Part shown: positions 1 to 10,241 of the stretch, piece by piece
How positions within the stretch are numbered: the stretch's first letter is position 1
Layout of the letters: the number at the start of each line of letters is the position of its first letter
NCBI GenBank assembly: GCA_947243795.1
Contig: OX365941.1
Coordinates: forward strand, 496,001 to 560,000
Source of the DNA: Saccharomyces uvarum
Taxonomy: Eukaryota > Ascomycota > Saccharomycetes > Saccharomycetales > Saccharomycetaceae
Reading direction: 5' to 3'
Length of the DNA stretch: 64,000 nt
The notes under the pieces: model-generated
What the model was told of the DNA's origin: nothing
What the model saw: the letters and a program-made list of their open reading frames with translations, nothing else
Databases searched by the model: none
Made by a program: the position numbers and the translations under genes

Positions 1-702
1 TCTAAAAAGCTGACTGACCCCGTCAGAAGAAAGCTGTTTGCCAAGATGTACGAGCACAACGAGGAACTAACCCAGATCGGCTACGCGACCACATGCATCA
101 CGCCGTTAGATATCTCGAGAGGCATGAGCAAGTTCCCCCCAACAAGAAACTACAACTTGAACGAGCAGGCGCACGACGTGACAATGGCTCTCATCGATGG
201 CGTGACGAAGCTGAGCGTCAAGTTGGATCACGTGTACGTGGACACTGTCGGACCGCCAGCGTCCTACCAGAAGAAACTGGAGCAGCGCTTCCCAGACATT
301 AAGTTCACGGTCGCCAAGAAGGCAGACTCCTTGTACTGCATGGTCAGTGTGGCGAGTGTGGTGGCAAAAGTTACTAGAGACATACTCGTCGAATCCCTCA
401 AGAGAGATCCCGATGAGGTCCTGGGCTCTGGCTACCCCTCCGACCCAAAGACCGTAGCATGGCTGAGACGCAACCAGACAAGCCTCATGGGGTGGCCCGC
501 CAACATGGTGAGGTTCTCGTGGCAGACGTGCCAGACCCTCTTGGACGACGTTAGTAAAGATAGCATCATCATCAAGTGGGAAGAGAAATACATGGACAGT
601 AGGAAGAACGCCGCACAGAAGACCAGACAGCTGCAATTGCAAATGGTGGGCAAGTCCGCTAGGAGGAAGACGCTCAGAACCCTGGACAACTGGTACCAGT
701 AA
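1..702 (+). CDS. RNH201: RNase H2 catalytic subunit, 5'-truncated by window edge
   Basis: The reading frame is open from base 1 and ends at a TAA at 700-702, giving the C-terminal 233 residues. RNase H2 cleaves RNA in RNA/DNA hybrids and removes single ribonucleotides misincorporated into nuclear DNA. Visible family features are the DTVGPP segment around a catalytic aspartate, the conserved run [18 protein letters not shown], and the GSGYPSDP substrate-binding motif. The N-terminal DEAGRGP catalytic motif must lie upstream of the window. The yeast protein is remembered as 307 residues, so about 74 residues are missing. The first in-window ATG (46) is internal and is not the start. Confidence 0.95.
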   Translation, partial: SKKLTDPVRRKLFAKMYEHNEELTQIGYATTCITPLDISRGMSKFPPTRNYNLNEQAHDVTMALIDGVTKLSVKLDHVYVDTVGPPASYQKKLEQRFPDIKFTVAKKADSLYCMVSVASVVAKVTRDILVESLKRDPDEVLGSGYPSDPKTVAWLRRNQTSLMGWPANMVRFSWQTCQTLLDDVSKDSIIIKWEEKYMDSRKNAAQKTRQLQLQMVGKSARRKTLRTLDNWYQ

Positions 703-949
703 CCGTCCCGTCCCTGCATGCACCTATATGTACACTACATACATGCTCAATACATTGCACGACTCATATATATCACCGCCGTTTACTACCCGTGGAGCGT
801 GACCGGCCCCCCCGCGCTCCGCAAAGAACAACAGGTCGAGGCAAGCGACCAACAGCTACAAGAGAGGCTCTTGTAACCTTATCAGCGCAGATTTTCACTT
901 CTTATTGCCGTACACATCATCCAGCATACACTACATATACCAGCGTACC

Positions 950-2392
950 ATGTCTGCATTTGTCAGGGTGCTTCCAAGAATATCCAGAAGCTCGGTGCTC
1001 ACCAGATCATTGAGACTGCAGTTGAGATGCTACGCATCGTACCCAGCGCACACCATCATCGGTATGCCCGCACTGTCCCCCACAATGACCCAGGGGAATC
1101 TGGCCGTTTGGAGCAAGAAGGAAGGTGACCAATTGGCGCCCGGTGAGGTTATTGCCGAGATTGAAACGGACAAGGCTCAGATGGACTTCGAGTTCCAAGA
1201 AGATGGCTACTTGGCCAAGATCCTGGTCCCGGAGGGTACCAAGGACATTCCCGTCAACAAGCCCATTGCTGTCTACGTGGAGGACAAGGACGACGTAGGA
1301 GCTTTCAAAGATTTCAAGTTGGAGGACACAGGCTCTGATGCGAAGACCCAGCCTGCTGAGTCACAGGGTGAAAAGAAACAAGCGGCGCCATCGGAAAAGG
1401 CCAAGACTCCTGCTCCAGAGGCAAAGGAGACCACTACCACCGCTGCTCAAGGTAGAGTTATTGCCTCTCCACTGGCTAAGACGATCGCTTTGGAAAAAGG
1501 TGTTGCCTTGAAAGATGTTAAGGGCACAGGCCCCCGCGGTAGAATCACGAAGGCTGATATTGAGTCATACCTGGAAACATCTTCCAAGCAATCTTCCGTT
1601 AGTGGAGCTGCTGCTGCCGCCGCTCCTGCTGCTGCTGCTGCTGCTGCAAGCACCAGTGCCGGCTCTGCTCCATCAGGCGCTTCCACAGCATCATACGAAG
1701 ATGTCCCAATCTCGACCATGAGAAGCATCATTGGAGAACGGTTATTGCAATCCACCCAAGGTATCCCATCATACATCGTCTCTTCCAAGATATCCGTCTC
1801 TAAACTTTTGAAGTTGAGACAGTCTTTGAATGCCACGGCAAACGACAAGTACAAACTATCCATCAACGACTTACTAATCAAGGCCATCACCGTCGCGGCC
1901 AAGAGAGTGCCAGACGCTAATGCCTACTGGTTACCTAACGAAAACGTCATCCGTAAATTTAAGAATGTTGATGTTTCTGTCGCAGTGGCCACACCAACAG
2001 GTTTGTTGACTCCGATTGTTAAGAACTGTGAGGCCAAGGGCTTGACGCAAATCTCTAACGAAATTAAAGAATTGGTCAAGCGCGCTAGAATAAACAAGCT
2101 GGTCCCAGAGGAATTCCAAGGCGGCACTATCTGTATCTCCAACATGGGTATGAACAATGCTGTTAACATGTTCACTTCCATCATCAACCCACCACAATCT
2201 ACGATCCTGGCCATTGCTACGGTCGAAAGAGTTGCTGTGGAAGACGCCACCGCAGAAAACGGGTTCTCCTTTGACAACCAGGTGACTATAACAGGGACCT
2301 TTGACCATAGAACTATTGACGGCGCTAAGGGAGCTGAGTTCATGAAGGAATTGAAAACTGTCGTTGAGAATCCTTTGGAAATGCTATTATGA
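950..2392 (+). CDS. LAT1: Dihydrolipoamide acetyltransferase (E2) of pyruvate dehydrogenase
   Basis: 480 residues, mitochondrial matrix. This is the E2 core of the pyruvate dehydrogenase complex and transfers acetyl from lipoate to CoA. The ATG at 950 is chosen because it begins MSAFVRVLPRISRSS, a basic mitochondrial presequence matching the yeast protein; the frame stays open upstream to 905 without a family match. Domains in order: lipoyl domain (about 33-115, lipoyl lysine in ETDKAQ near residue 75), an Ala/Ser/Pro-rich linker, the peripheral subunit-binding domain (about 178-215, GTGPRGRITKADI), an Ala-rich linker, and the catalytic domain ending with the DHRTIDG active-site motif near residue 452. 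Confidence 0.97.
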   Translation: MSAFVRVLPRISRSSVLTRSLRLQLRCYASYPAHTIIGMPALSPTMTQGNLAVWSKKEGDQLAPGEVIAEIETDKAQMDFEFQEDGYLAKILVPEGTKDIPVNKPIAVYVEDKDDVGAFKDFKLEDTGSDAKTQPAESQGEKKQAAPSEKAKTPAPEAKETTTTAAQGRVIASPLAKTIALEKGVALKDVKGTGPRGRITKADIESYLETSSKQSSVSGAAAAAAPAAAAAAASTSAGSAPSGASTASYEDVPISTMRSIIGERLLQSTQGIPSYIVSSKISVSKLLKLRQSLNATANDKYKLSINDLLIKAITVAAKRVPDANAYWLPNENVIRKFKNVDVSVAVATPTGLLTPIVKNCEAKGLTQISNEIKELVKRARINKLVPEEFQGGTICISNMGMNNAVNMFTSIINPPQSTILAIATVERVAVEDATAENGFSFDNQVTITGTFDHRTIDGAKGAEFMKELKTVVENPLEMLL

Positions 2393-2753
2393 GGTTATAA
2401 TGAGAAATCCCACTTTTCTTGTTTTTTCGAATACGTATCTTAGAGAATGCTGATTTTTGTTATTTGTATATAAAGAAGAAAAAAAAAAACTCACATACGT
2501 ATACAATATATTGAAACTCTTGCTTGTCTTAATTCTATACTTCTCTTATTTCAGATCGGTATTTACATCACGTCCAACGGACGCCAACGGCTTTGTTTTT
2601 TCGTCTCATTTGAATTAGGCTGAAATTAACAAAGGAGCAAGAAACCGGTCTATAATAAATAGCAGTAATCAAAAGTTTCTATCGGTAGCGTTTTTTGACA
2701 CTTCTCTCACGCTTACTTCGGAATCACCACAAATACATACTATAGAATAGACC
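2393..2753. other. LAT1-TOM7 intergenic region
   Basis: 361 bases between two genes on the same strand. It holds the LAT1 3' end (T-rich tracts, the Puf3-type motif and a poly-A run near 2480) and the TOM7 promoter. A TATA-like TATAATAAAT lies near 2651, about 100 bases before the TOM7 ATG. No gene or repeat is seen. Confidence 0.6.
2465..2472 (+). promoter_or_regulatory. Puf3-type 3'UTR motif after LAT1
   Basis: TGTATATA lies 73 bases past the LAT1 stop codon on the coding strand and matches the Puf3 core UGUANAUA. Puf3 binds 3'UTRs of nuclear-encoded mitochondrial mRNAs, which fits LAT1. The C favoured at position -2 is absent. The match is short and the region is AT-rich, so chance is possible. 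Confidence 0.4.
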
Positions 2754-2936
2754 ATGAATTTTCTACCATCCTTCATCCTAAGCGATGAATCCAAAGAACG
2801 TATCTCCAGAATTTTAACTTTGACTCATAATGTAGCACATTATGGCTGGATTCCATTTGTTTTATATTTGGGTTGGGCTCACACACCCAACAGACCAAAC
2901 TTCCTTAACTTGTTGTCCCCATTGCCAAGTGTTTAA
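2754..2936 (+). CDS. TOM7: Mitochondrial outer-membrane translocase subunit Tom7
   Basis: 60 residues, the full length of the yeast protein. Tom7 is a small tail-anchored subunit of the TOM import complex; it helps assembly and disassembly of the complex and its cooperation with SAM. The sequence shows a short hydrophilic N-terminus (ESKERISRILTLTHN), one hydrophobic segment (about 26-43, YGWIPFVLYLGWAH) and a Pro/Asn-rich C-terminus (TPNRPNFLNLLSPLPSV). The ATG at 2754 is the only start giving the family N-terminus. Confidence 0.96.
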   Translation: MNFLPSFILSDESKERISRILTLTHNVAHYGWIPFVLYLGWAHTPNRPNFLNLLSPLPSV

Positions 2937-3376
2937 GCACGAAGGTTCGGTAGGACTTGGTTGGAAAAGGAAAGTAGCTTATAAATAATCATAGAGCCAA
3001 TATTTTTCATCCTCCCATTTCGGATTATTTGATCATTATTGCAAATAAAAAACGTTGTCATGTATATAACTACATATATAATAAAAATAAGAATTTCTTA
3101 AAATATCATTAATGTTTTCCACTACCGTTTGCTTCCCCAAAATGGAAGTGATATTTAATATCTTTTCTTCTATATTTCTTTAGTTGCATGCGGGTTTGTC
3201 GAAAAAAATCTGATCAATTAGAATTTATACCAGTGTTTTAATATGTTTATTTATCTGTTATTGATTATTATTTAAAATGTGAAACAAAATAAATAAAAAT
3301 AACTAAAAATGTAGGGTGGTTTTGTTGTTTTGCAAAAAATAAAAAGTAAGATTGATTACAAACTATTTCATGAAAT
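2937..3376. other. TOM7-RPL16B convergent intergenic region
   Basis: 440 very AT-rich bases between two convergent genes. It contains TATATA/TAATAAA-like polyadenylation signals for both strands and the TOM7 Puf3-type site. No ORF, RNA gene or repeat of note is seen. Confidence 0.6.
3059..3068 (+). promoter_or_regulatory. Puf3 recognition element in TOM7 3'UTR
   Basis: CATGTATATA, 123 bases past the TOM7 stop, is a full Puf3 site: the UGUANAUA core with C at -2. TOM7 encodes a mitochondrial protein, the functional class Puf3 binds. The position is plausible for a 3'UTR, but the transcript end is not mapped here. Confidence 0.55.
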
Positions 3377-4420
3377 TTAGTAACCGAAAGAAGCTAATTG
3401 CTTAGCAACGTCGGATTCAGAAGCAGCAGCAGAGGCAGCAGAGACCTTCTTGGTGAAAGCTCTCTTCTTAGCGTAATATTCAGCGGATGAAACCTTTCTC
3501 TTGTCTTCTAATTTGGCAACAACGTCTTCGTATTTCCAACCAACAGAAGAAGATAATTTAGCCAAAGTGGTGAACTTTCTACCTGGCTTCAATCTCAAAA
3601 CTCTCAAAGCTTGAGGAACAACAACTCTCTTCTTCTTGTCGTATGGAGGTGGGATACCTTCAAAGACCTTTAAACGTTCCATGGCAGCCTTACCACGAGC
3701 GGTCTTGTGGGAAACCATACCACGGATAGCCTTGTAAAGAATTCTAGATGGAGCTCTGAAATGGAATGGACCACGGGTCTTGTTGAAACGAGTAGCCTTT
3801 CTCAAGAAGTCGTGGTACTTTAACTTGTTTCTGAAAAATTCACCAGAAATGTTCAAAGCTTCAGTTCTGACAACAACAATCTTTTGACCGTTCAATAGTT
3901 GCTTGGCAATAGTGGAGGCCAAACGACCCAACAAATGATCCTTAGCTATAATAAAAGAGAAAAAAATAAGTATGTTAGTAAATGATGGGCTTGTCTTATT
4001 TATTTATTTTCTTTTCGAAAAGAAATTGAATACAGCTGAAGCCAAGGCACCAACTAGAGTTTTTCGTTTTATCTTGTCGTGACGCACCCTTGGGTTTTGT
4101 GGAAATCGTGTTGTGATATTAGTTATTTGCAAATTGTAAGCTCTATACACAGTAGTGTAAGTTTATCAATCGAGGAGTTATGAGCGTTCAACTTGGATCT
4201 GTGTTTCAAAGTTTCCTATCTGGTTTTCTCTTTCAAATCGGTGATAGTCTTAATTCAATCGGTGGTAGTTCATTTCGCCACGTGTTTGCGACATTCGTCG
4301 TTGGAATAAATCACGCCTAAAATATTGTACTCTATATCGGTTTCCATAGCTTTCTCCATCTGTTTATTCAATTTCGTTCATTCTTTACGTACCATCAATA
4401 ACAACGACTGGTTGAGACAT
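3377..4420 (-). CDS. RPL16B: Ribosomal protein uL13 (L16B), spliced
   Basis: Large-subunit ribosomal protein uL13. Two exons on the minus strand: exon 1 at 4393-4420 (28 nt, from the ATG) and exon 2 at 3377-3945. Joined they give 597 nt, 198 residues, the known yeast length. The junction encodes DAKDHLLGR, where remembered yeast Rpl16 has DAKGHLVGR. The intron (3946-4392) starts GTACGT, has TACTAAC at 3974-3980 and ends TAG. The second exon carries the conserved [12 protein letters not shown] and [13 protein letters not shown] segments. An ATG inside exon 2 near 3934 is not the real start. Confidence 0.96.
3946..4392 (-). other. RPL16B: RPL16B spliceosomal intron
   Basis: 447-nt intron with donor GTACGT (a common yeast variant of GTATGT), a perfect TACTAAC branch site at 3974-3980 and acceptor TAG, with about 29 nt from branch A to acceptor. 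Long introns close to the 5' end are typical of yeast ribosomal protein genes. The protein frame closes exactly across it. Confidence 0.93.
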
Positions 4421-5166
4421 CTTTTATGGTTGATTGGTTGTGTAATACCTTGAATAGAGTGTAATTAGTCCAATATCCTCAAGTATTATAGTTTTGGAAA
4501 TCAGTTACACCAATATCAAATTAATTTTCCAGAATTCGATGTTGCTGCTGCCCGTAGAAGGGATTCTCCGCCAGAGTGATGGGACCCCGCCTACAGAACC
4601 ATACCCATCGACCCACGCCGCCAAAGTGTTACAAGGACTACAAGGAAGAGTAGTCCTCTGGCAAAGCTTACCAGACGCTGTCGCGGCATGGTACTGGCCA
4701 CCGGCAGCCTTGTGGGAGGCAAGATAGCTTACCTCGGCCCGCCTGGTAAAGAGTTCGGAACTTGCCAACTTTTTCTTTCTTGACAGCAAAAAATTGAAAG
4801 TATTTCAGTATTTTATGGGGTCTGGGTCTCTACAAGTGTACGGATGTTTATTTCTGATTTGGCAAAATGGTATGAGATGTAAGATACAAGCAATCCGTGG
4901 TTGCATCATCCATTGGGCAGAGAAAGAAGTGTAAGGGAATTTTACAGGTAAATGACGATTAAATAATTAAACATGAAGAGAAAAGTGGAAAAATAATGCA
5001 TGCGAATAAATATAGTATATGAAATAATGCGGGATATGTATTAGTTTTGATCTAATTAACAAAAGAGCAGCAGAAAAGGCGCTCTATAGCTGAGAGATGA
5101 GTAAAGTGAGCTTTAACCATCTCGTTTGCTTGTTCGTTTTCTGTTACTCTCTCTTACTTTCTTGCG
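4421..5166. promoter_or_regulatory. RPL16B promoter / FKH2 3' region
   Basis: 746 bases between tandem minus-strand genes. Around 4598-4620 the plus strand reads CATACCCATCGACCC and then ACCCACGCC. These resemble degenerate Rap1 sites, which activate most ribosomal protein genes in tandem pairs, about 180 bases before the RPL16B start. A T/C-rich tract is near 4768-4780. The Rap1 reading is weak. The short ORFs here on both strands look like chance. Confidence 0.4.
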
Positions 5167-7731
5167 TTAGTTATTGATAATACTGATCTTTGCACCATCT
5201 GTATCTAATATAAGTTCCTTGGCATTCGCGGCACTGCCACCTTGATTCTTCAAAGGTGAAGAGTTAACATCTTTTACCTCCAGGTCATTTGAGTTTGTGT
5301 CTGAATCCTTTTCTGAAGGAGGGTTCTCCCCATCAGTACTTTTCGTATCTTGGTTTGTGGAAAGTCCCTTCTTATTGCTTACAGTATTAGTAGTAGCTGG
5401 TGTGTTGTTCACAGAGCTAAATTGCAATAGATTCCAAACACCTGGAGAACTTTTTATACTTTGCGACTTGTTCGTAGATGGGGTAAGCCGTCTGTTGTCA
5501 TTGTTTGATTCCATATTCTTCAACACATTAGAATCTAATATGGAGCCGGAGTGTTTGTTCTCCGTTCCATTAGTTTGTAAATTAGAATTGTTCAGATTGT
5601 TGTTATTGATATTGTTGCTATGAAGGGGTGATCTATTCCGATTAGCACTGCCTCTCTCTGGTGTATATGCTTCCATTGCTGTAATATGAAATGCTTTGGT
5701 GGGAGACCGTAGTAGTGTATCATAAGGTTGGGAAAGGTGAAGGTTGTTTGGTGCGAGTGAAGACGTTGTTGTGCCTGAGTGGGGCGCTAGGTTAGAATTC
5801 CCAGATGATGCGGCCGTTGTTGGTTCTGAATTACTATTGTCGTCGAGCAAAGACGTAGAAATGGCAGGTAGGATCATTTTATTGCCGCTGCTGTTGTCCG
5901 TCGGGTTGCTGGTGCTATCGTTGTTGTTGCTTATTACTTTGGAAGTAGCACAAGCATTAGTGAATGATACTAGAGCATTGTTTGGGGATTGTCTATTCAT
6001 TTGCGATATTGATACTACAGGCGGGTGGAGTGTTTCCTTATAAACGTTTAAGGTATTTGAGTTTGAGCTTGTATTTTGTAACTGCGGTGTCTTGATGGGT
6101 CTTGCGAGTGCTATATTTCGATTTTGGGGATCTGTAAATGTAAATTGAATGTCTTGTTGTTGTTGTGGTGGTGGTGGTGGTGGTGACGGCTGCTGTGGTA
6201 CAAGAGGTTGTGATTGTGACGGTGGGGGAAGGGCCGTTTGTGACGGTATATGTGGTATGAACCCTCCTGCAATGTTATTGCTGGATGGTTCTAGAATATT
6301 GTGAGATTGCAGTTGTCGTTTAGGCGGTTGTGCCATGTTGAGTGATAACCTGTAATCCATTTCCATGGGTAAAGTGTTAAATTTTGCCATATGTAATTGT
6401 AATTGTCTTGCCACTGAGGATCCGCGTCTTATTTTCCCCACTTTGCCTGTATTCCATTTGTTCAAAAATTCCTGCTGATAAGATTCACTAATTCTCCATT
6501 TCATACCTTTACCTGGTTCATTTGGTCTTCTCGGAACTTTTTCGAATGCCTTATTTAATGACAAATTGTGTCTAATGGAATTTTGCCAGCCGGATTTGGC
6601 AAACCTGTAATAAGCATAATTTGAAGAGATGTATCTGTAAATATCGGCTAATGAAATGACGCCCTCCGGTGCTGATAGTATGGCCTGTGTAATCATGGTC
6701 GCGTATGAATGGGGTGGTTTCACGTTTCTGTTTTCATCATGGGACAAATCGGAAGTGAAATCTAACGCTTGAGGATAAGCATTTGCTGATTTGTATGAAT
6801 CAACAAAGTTTGCGGCAATAATGGTATTTGAAGGCCCCTGCGGTGATCCGGATTGTTGATTGACGGTATCAGCCGTTGCAGATGCTGTGTAACCTGGGTC
6901 CGTCGATGTAAAATAACCGTTTTTGTTTTTGTTGTTACCGTTGTTGAAAACGCCTTGCTCGTTAGATCCCAGATTTGTTGCATTTCCAAAGGGAACATTA
7001 GTACCACTTCCGTAAAGCTTGAACCCTTTGATTTGTTGATTAGAAGTGAATTGTTTCTGCTTAGCATAACTAGATTGTTTGATAATGTCTCTTAGTAAAG
7101 GATTGTTATTACCGTCCAGCCCATACACACTTATCAGGTTAGGCATCAAATGCTCCATACATACAGGAGCAATCACTGGGTCACTATCGGGCAGGATAAA
7201 CATCATTTGTGTGCCACCTATGTCTAATAAAGTCCCTGAATACAATCGAATGGGCGGGTTATTGGGTCCATTGTGGGCTCTTTGAAAGTTAACTTTAGCA
7301 CCGTTGCGTCCCAATATGTGCAATTCCCAACCACCAATGTTCATGTTGTATTTTATTATGGCGTGTTTCCTAGAGACGACTTTTGCTGGCCCAAGATCAA
7401 TATTCACTCGATACGAGTTCTTCACGCCCTCTGAATTTTCCAGTAGTGGGTTGCTCATAGGCTCCGTGTTTCTGCCTATGGAAACCTCTAAGTCTTTCAC
7501 GTAATACGTCCAAGTGGGCCCCGATAGTTTAGCATAAGCCTGTATTTCAGTAGCCATATTCTTGTCGTTTGAGTATTGCAAAGACACAGTAGTGGGTTGA
7601 TCCGGGGCCGTAAGCGAAGAGATGATGGCGTTAACTACGCCTTGATGCTGCTGAGCGGTATATTTTGTGTTGCCATAATTTGTCTGAGTCATGTTCAGTT
7701 CGTTCATCTCGTTGAAATTTCTGCTTGACAT
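5167..7731 (-). CDS. FKH2: Forkhead transcription factor Fkh2
   Basis: 854 residues (yeast about 862). Fkh2 is a nuclear factor that binds with Mcm1 and recruits Ndd1 to drive the G2/M CLB2 gene cluster, and also affects silencing and origin timing. The sequence shows an N-terminal FHA domain (about 83-180: SIGRN, SRKHAIIKYN, LGRNGAKVN) and a forkhead DNA-binding domain (about 338-430: VKPPHSYATMITQAIL, SGWQNSIRHNLSLNKAFEKV, GKGMKWRI). A long low-complexity C-terminal half follows, with a Pro/Gln run and Asn/Ser-rich stretches. Minimal SP/TP sites there (RSPTKAF, AYTPERG, LTPSTNK) fit CDK control. The 862-residue comparison is from memory. Confidence 0.96.
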   Translation of the reverse strand: MSSRNFNEMNELNMTQTNYGNTKYTAQQHQGVVNAIISSLTAPDQPTTVSLQYSNDKNMATEIQAYAKLSGPTWTYYVKDLEVSIGRNTEPMSNPLLENSEGVKNSYRVNIDLGPAKVVSRKHAIIKYNMNIGGWELHILGRNGAKVNFQRAHNGPNNPPIRLYSGTLLDIGGTQMMFILPDSDPVIAPVCMEHLMPNLISVYGLDGNNNPLLRDIIKQSSYAKQKQFTSNQQIKGFKLYGSGTNVPFGNATNLGSNEQGVFNNGNNKNKNGYFTSTDPGYTASATADTVNQQSGSPQGPSNTIIAANFVDSYKSANAYPQALDFTSDLSHDENRNVKPPHSYATMITQAILSAPEGVISLADIYRYISSNYAYYRFAKSGWQNSIRHNLSLNKAFEKVPRRPNEPGKGMKWRISESYQQEFLNKWNTGKVGKIRRGSSVARQLQLHMAKFNTLPMEMDYRLSLNMAQPPKRQLQSHNILEPSSNNIAGGFIPHIPSQTALPPPSQSQPLVPQQPSPPPPPPQQQQDIQFTFTDPQNRNIALARPIKTPQLQNTSSNSNTLNVYKETLHPPVVSISQMNRQSPNNALVSFTNACATSKVISNNNDSTSNPTDNSSGNKMILPAISTSLLDDNSNSEPTTAASSGNSNLAPHSGTTTSSLAPNNLHLSQPYDTLLRSPTKAFHITAMEAYTPERGSANRNRSPLHSNNINNNNLNNSNLQTNGTENKHSGSILDSNVLKNMESNNDNRRLTPSTNKSQSIKSSPGVWNLLQFSSVNNTPATTNTVSNKKGLSTNQDTKSTDGENPPSEKDSDTNSNDLEVKDVNSSPLKNQGGSAANAKELILDTDGAKISIINN

Positions 7732-9175
7732 TTCTTGGGCATCGATAAAGACCTATTGAAAAAAAAGTGTAAAGGATGTGCGTATATGTGTGCGTGTCGT
7801 ATCGGATCGGATAATCTTTTTCAAACAATAGTCACGTCTTATGCGAGGTTGATCTGGAAGTTAACCTTGCAAAATTCCCTTGTCTTTTGTTCCTTGATGG
7901 GATCCTGTCTATTGGAGTACGATTCGGCGGGAAAAGACTTGTGTGTAGGGTTTTGGGCGATGTAGAAATGCAATGATCCAGTGTATGTCACTTGTTTGTT
8001 TACCTTTAGAAGTGCGGAAACATGGGTATTTTTTTTCTTTATTTACCAATTTACCAAGGAAAATCCAAATGGGCACAGGGCGAGCGAATTTTTTTCCCTC
8101 TTTTATTGGCGAAACAAAAGATTTTCGGTGATGTTGTGCGGATGGTTCTGAGGCAGGGTCGGCCAGGTCATCACCGATGCTGAAGGAACGACCATGGACG
8201 CGGACAGAAGCAAGAAGAGGCCACCAAGCTTTACATTACATTTCAAAGAGGGATGAGCATGGAGTGCAATCAGGAGCACCGTGTGCACCTGTTGACGCAA
8301 TCTTGTAGAGGCAGCTGCAAGACAAGTTTGACATGATTTTTTAGACTTGTCACCTAAGTGCTACTTTTGCAGTTGGCTTTGCCAAAGTTACGTATGTATG
8401 TATATATGATTTTGCAACTCAACGGATCTTATTTTCTCTTAGTATTCATTTCCAGAGCCATTGGTAGGATCCCTGTTTGGCTCTTCAAATTTTACTCTTT
8501 TTTTCTTTATGTTTTGCCCCTAATGCAATGTTTTCTTTTTTTTGAAAGTCCGAAGTTGGGAAGTAAAGAAAAGACGATGACAAAATATACGTAAATTTGT
8601 CAAATCCGCAGAAAAAAAAGCAAGGAGAGGGCCACTCACTCCTGTAGCAATTTATGTACTTCTTAGTGGAGGGATTTAAACGGAGCTTAGTAGCAGGCCC
8701 AAGACAGCATATGAAGTATGACAAGAAGACTGAAAAGCTATTACAACGGACGCATTCAAACTCACACAATCTTTGTTAAAAAAAGACAAGGTTACCGTCG
8801 CAGGAAACTCATCGTCTATGTACACACAACCCCAGCAGTGATTACCAAGAACCATAGAGATGCGAATATGCAATAGCCTGGCGTAAGCATTGGTCCTGGT
8901 CCATGTGTATGCGACGTCTAGGGTCATGTGGTGTACTGATTTACTGGCACAAATCTCGCCTAACGGGATTTTTTTTTCATCCAGTTTCCGTTGCAAAACA
9001 AAAATGTTTTTTTTTTTCAAAGCGACGCAGAAAAACTGAAAAAATTATTTAAACGGCCGACAAATTTGAAAAAGATTATTTGACAACCGTTTCTCTTTCT
9101 TTCTACTCTTTATTTTGGTACGTTTTCTTTTTGTCCATCTACACAACAGCAACAACTCAAACTAAGCCATTAAAG
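7732..9175. promoter_or_regulatory. FKH2-RPL9B divergent promoter region
   Basis: 1,444 bases carrying the FKH2 and RPL9B upstream sequences. The last 170 bases before RPL9B are rich in T-tracts and A-tracts (for example near 8970 and 9009), as in yeast ribosomal protein promoters. A weak Rap1-like CGCATACACA is on the minus strand near 8905-8914. I saw no convincing gene: short ORFs of 65-114 codons on both strands lack family features. Confidence 0.45.
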
Positions 9176-9751
9176 ATGAAGTACATTCAAACCGAACAAC
9201 AAATCGACGTCCCAGAAGGTGTCACTGTCAACATAAAATCAAGAGTTATCAGAGTTACTGGCCCAAGAGGTACTCTAAACAAGAACTTGAAGCATATTGA
9301 TGTTACTTTCAACAGAATCAACAACCAATTGATCAAGGTTGCTGTCCACAACGGTGACAGAAAGCACGTTGCTGCTTTGAGAACCGTCAAGTCTTTGGTT
9401 GACAACATGATTACCGGTGTCACCAAGGGTTACAAGTACAAGATGAGATACGTTTACGCGCATTTCCCAATCAATGTGAACATTATTGAAAAGGAAGGTG
9501 CTAAGTTCATCGAAATCAGAAACTTCTTGGGTGACAAGAAGATCAGAAACGTCCCAGTCAGAGATGGTGTTGCCATTGAATTCTCCACCAACGTTAAGGA
9601 TGAAATCGTTTTGTCTGGTAACTCCGTCGAAGACGTTTCCCAAAACGCTGCTGACCTGCAACAAATCTGTCGTGTCAGAAACAAGGATATCCGTAAGTTT
9701 TTGGATGGTATCTACGTTTCCCACAAGGGTTTCATCACCGAAGACATGTAA
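9176..9751 (+). CDS. RPL9B: Ribosomal protein uL6 (L9B)
   Basis: 191 residues. This is large-subunit protein uL6, near the base of the P-stalk. The ATG at 9176 (MKYIQTEQQIDVPEGV) is the conserved start; the frame is open upstream to 9080, but that part encodes a non-conserved stretch lying in the leader. Conserved features are VIRVTGPRGTLNKNLKHID, GVTKGYKYKMRYVYAHFPIN and the C-terminal ISQ-like VCRVRNKDIRKFLDGIYVS. Codon use is strongly biased (AAG, GGT, TTG, GTC), as expected for a highly expressed yeast gene. Confidence 0.97.
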   Translation: MKYIQTEQQIDVPEGVTVNIKSRVIRVTGPRGTLNKNLKHIDVTFNRINNQLIKVAVHNGDRKHVAALRTVKSLVDNMITGVTKGYKYKMRYVYAHFPINVNIIEKEGAKFIEIRNFLGDKKIRNVPVRDGVAIEFSTNVKDEIVLSGNSVEDVSQNAADLQQICRVRNKDIRKFLDGIYVSHKGFITEDM

Positions 9752-10187
9752 ACGGAAAATGAGGCATTTCAGCACTACGGTGTGCTTTAATATGTATACT
9801 ACCCCTATCTATCTTTCTATTTAGTGTTATGTAAAGACCGAGGTTTTTTATCGTCGGATGTCACCTTGTACATCCAACGATGAATTGGTGGGTTCTGCGA
9901 AGAATACCGCCAAGGGGGAAACGTTGCTAGTGCTCATTGAAATAAAGAGCCACTTTACGTTTTCCTCAAATTGCTTTTGTTTTATCTTTCATCAATGCTA
10001 ATTGCATATTTTTTGGTACAGAATGAAAACACTTAACAAACAATAAATATTCTCTTTTCACGTTCCAAATGATTTTTTCTATCCTTTTCACCAGCCTCTC
10101 TTGCTCTTGCTTGGACTACTGTAACATTCAACACTACCTTTTGGGAAAAAAGCCCAGCAAAAGTGAAATAATAATATACACGCGGGG

Positions 10188-10195
10188 TTACCCGG
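10188..10195 (+). promoter_or_regulatory. Reb1-type site upstream of SUN4
   Basis: TTACCCGG matches the Reb1 core TTACCCG with the preferred flanking G. It lies about 820 bases before the SUN4 ATG and just left of an 11-bp tandem repeat. Reb1 sites keep yeast promoters nucleosome-free. A second TTACCCG is at 12782-12788 before AQR1. Confidence 0.5.
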
Positions 10196-10208
10196 CCATG
10201 TGCTGGGT

Positions 10209-10241
10209 TAAAACTGGACTAAAACTGGACTAAAACTGGTC
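10209..10241 (+). repeat. 11-bp direct tandem repeat, three copies
   Basis: Three adjacent 11-mers read TAAAACTGGAC, TAAAACTGGAC, TAAAACTGGTC. Only one base differs in 33. The period is about one helical turn, so the same face of the DNA is presented three times. It lies directly beside the Reb1-type site in the SUN4 upstream region. Confidence 0.85.
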
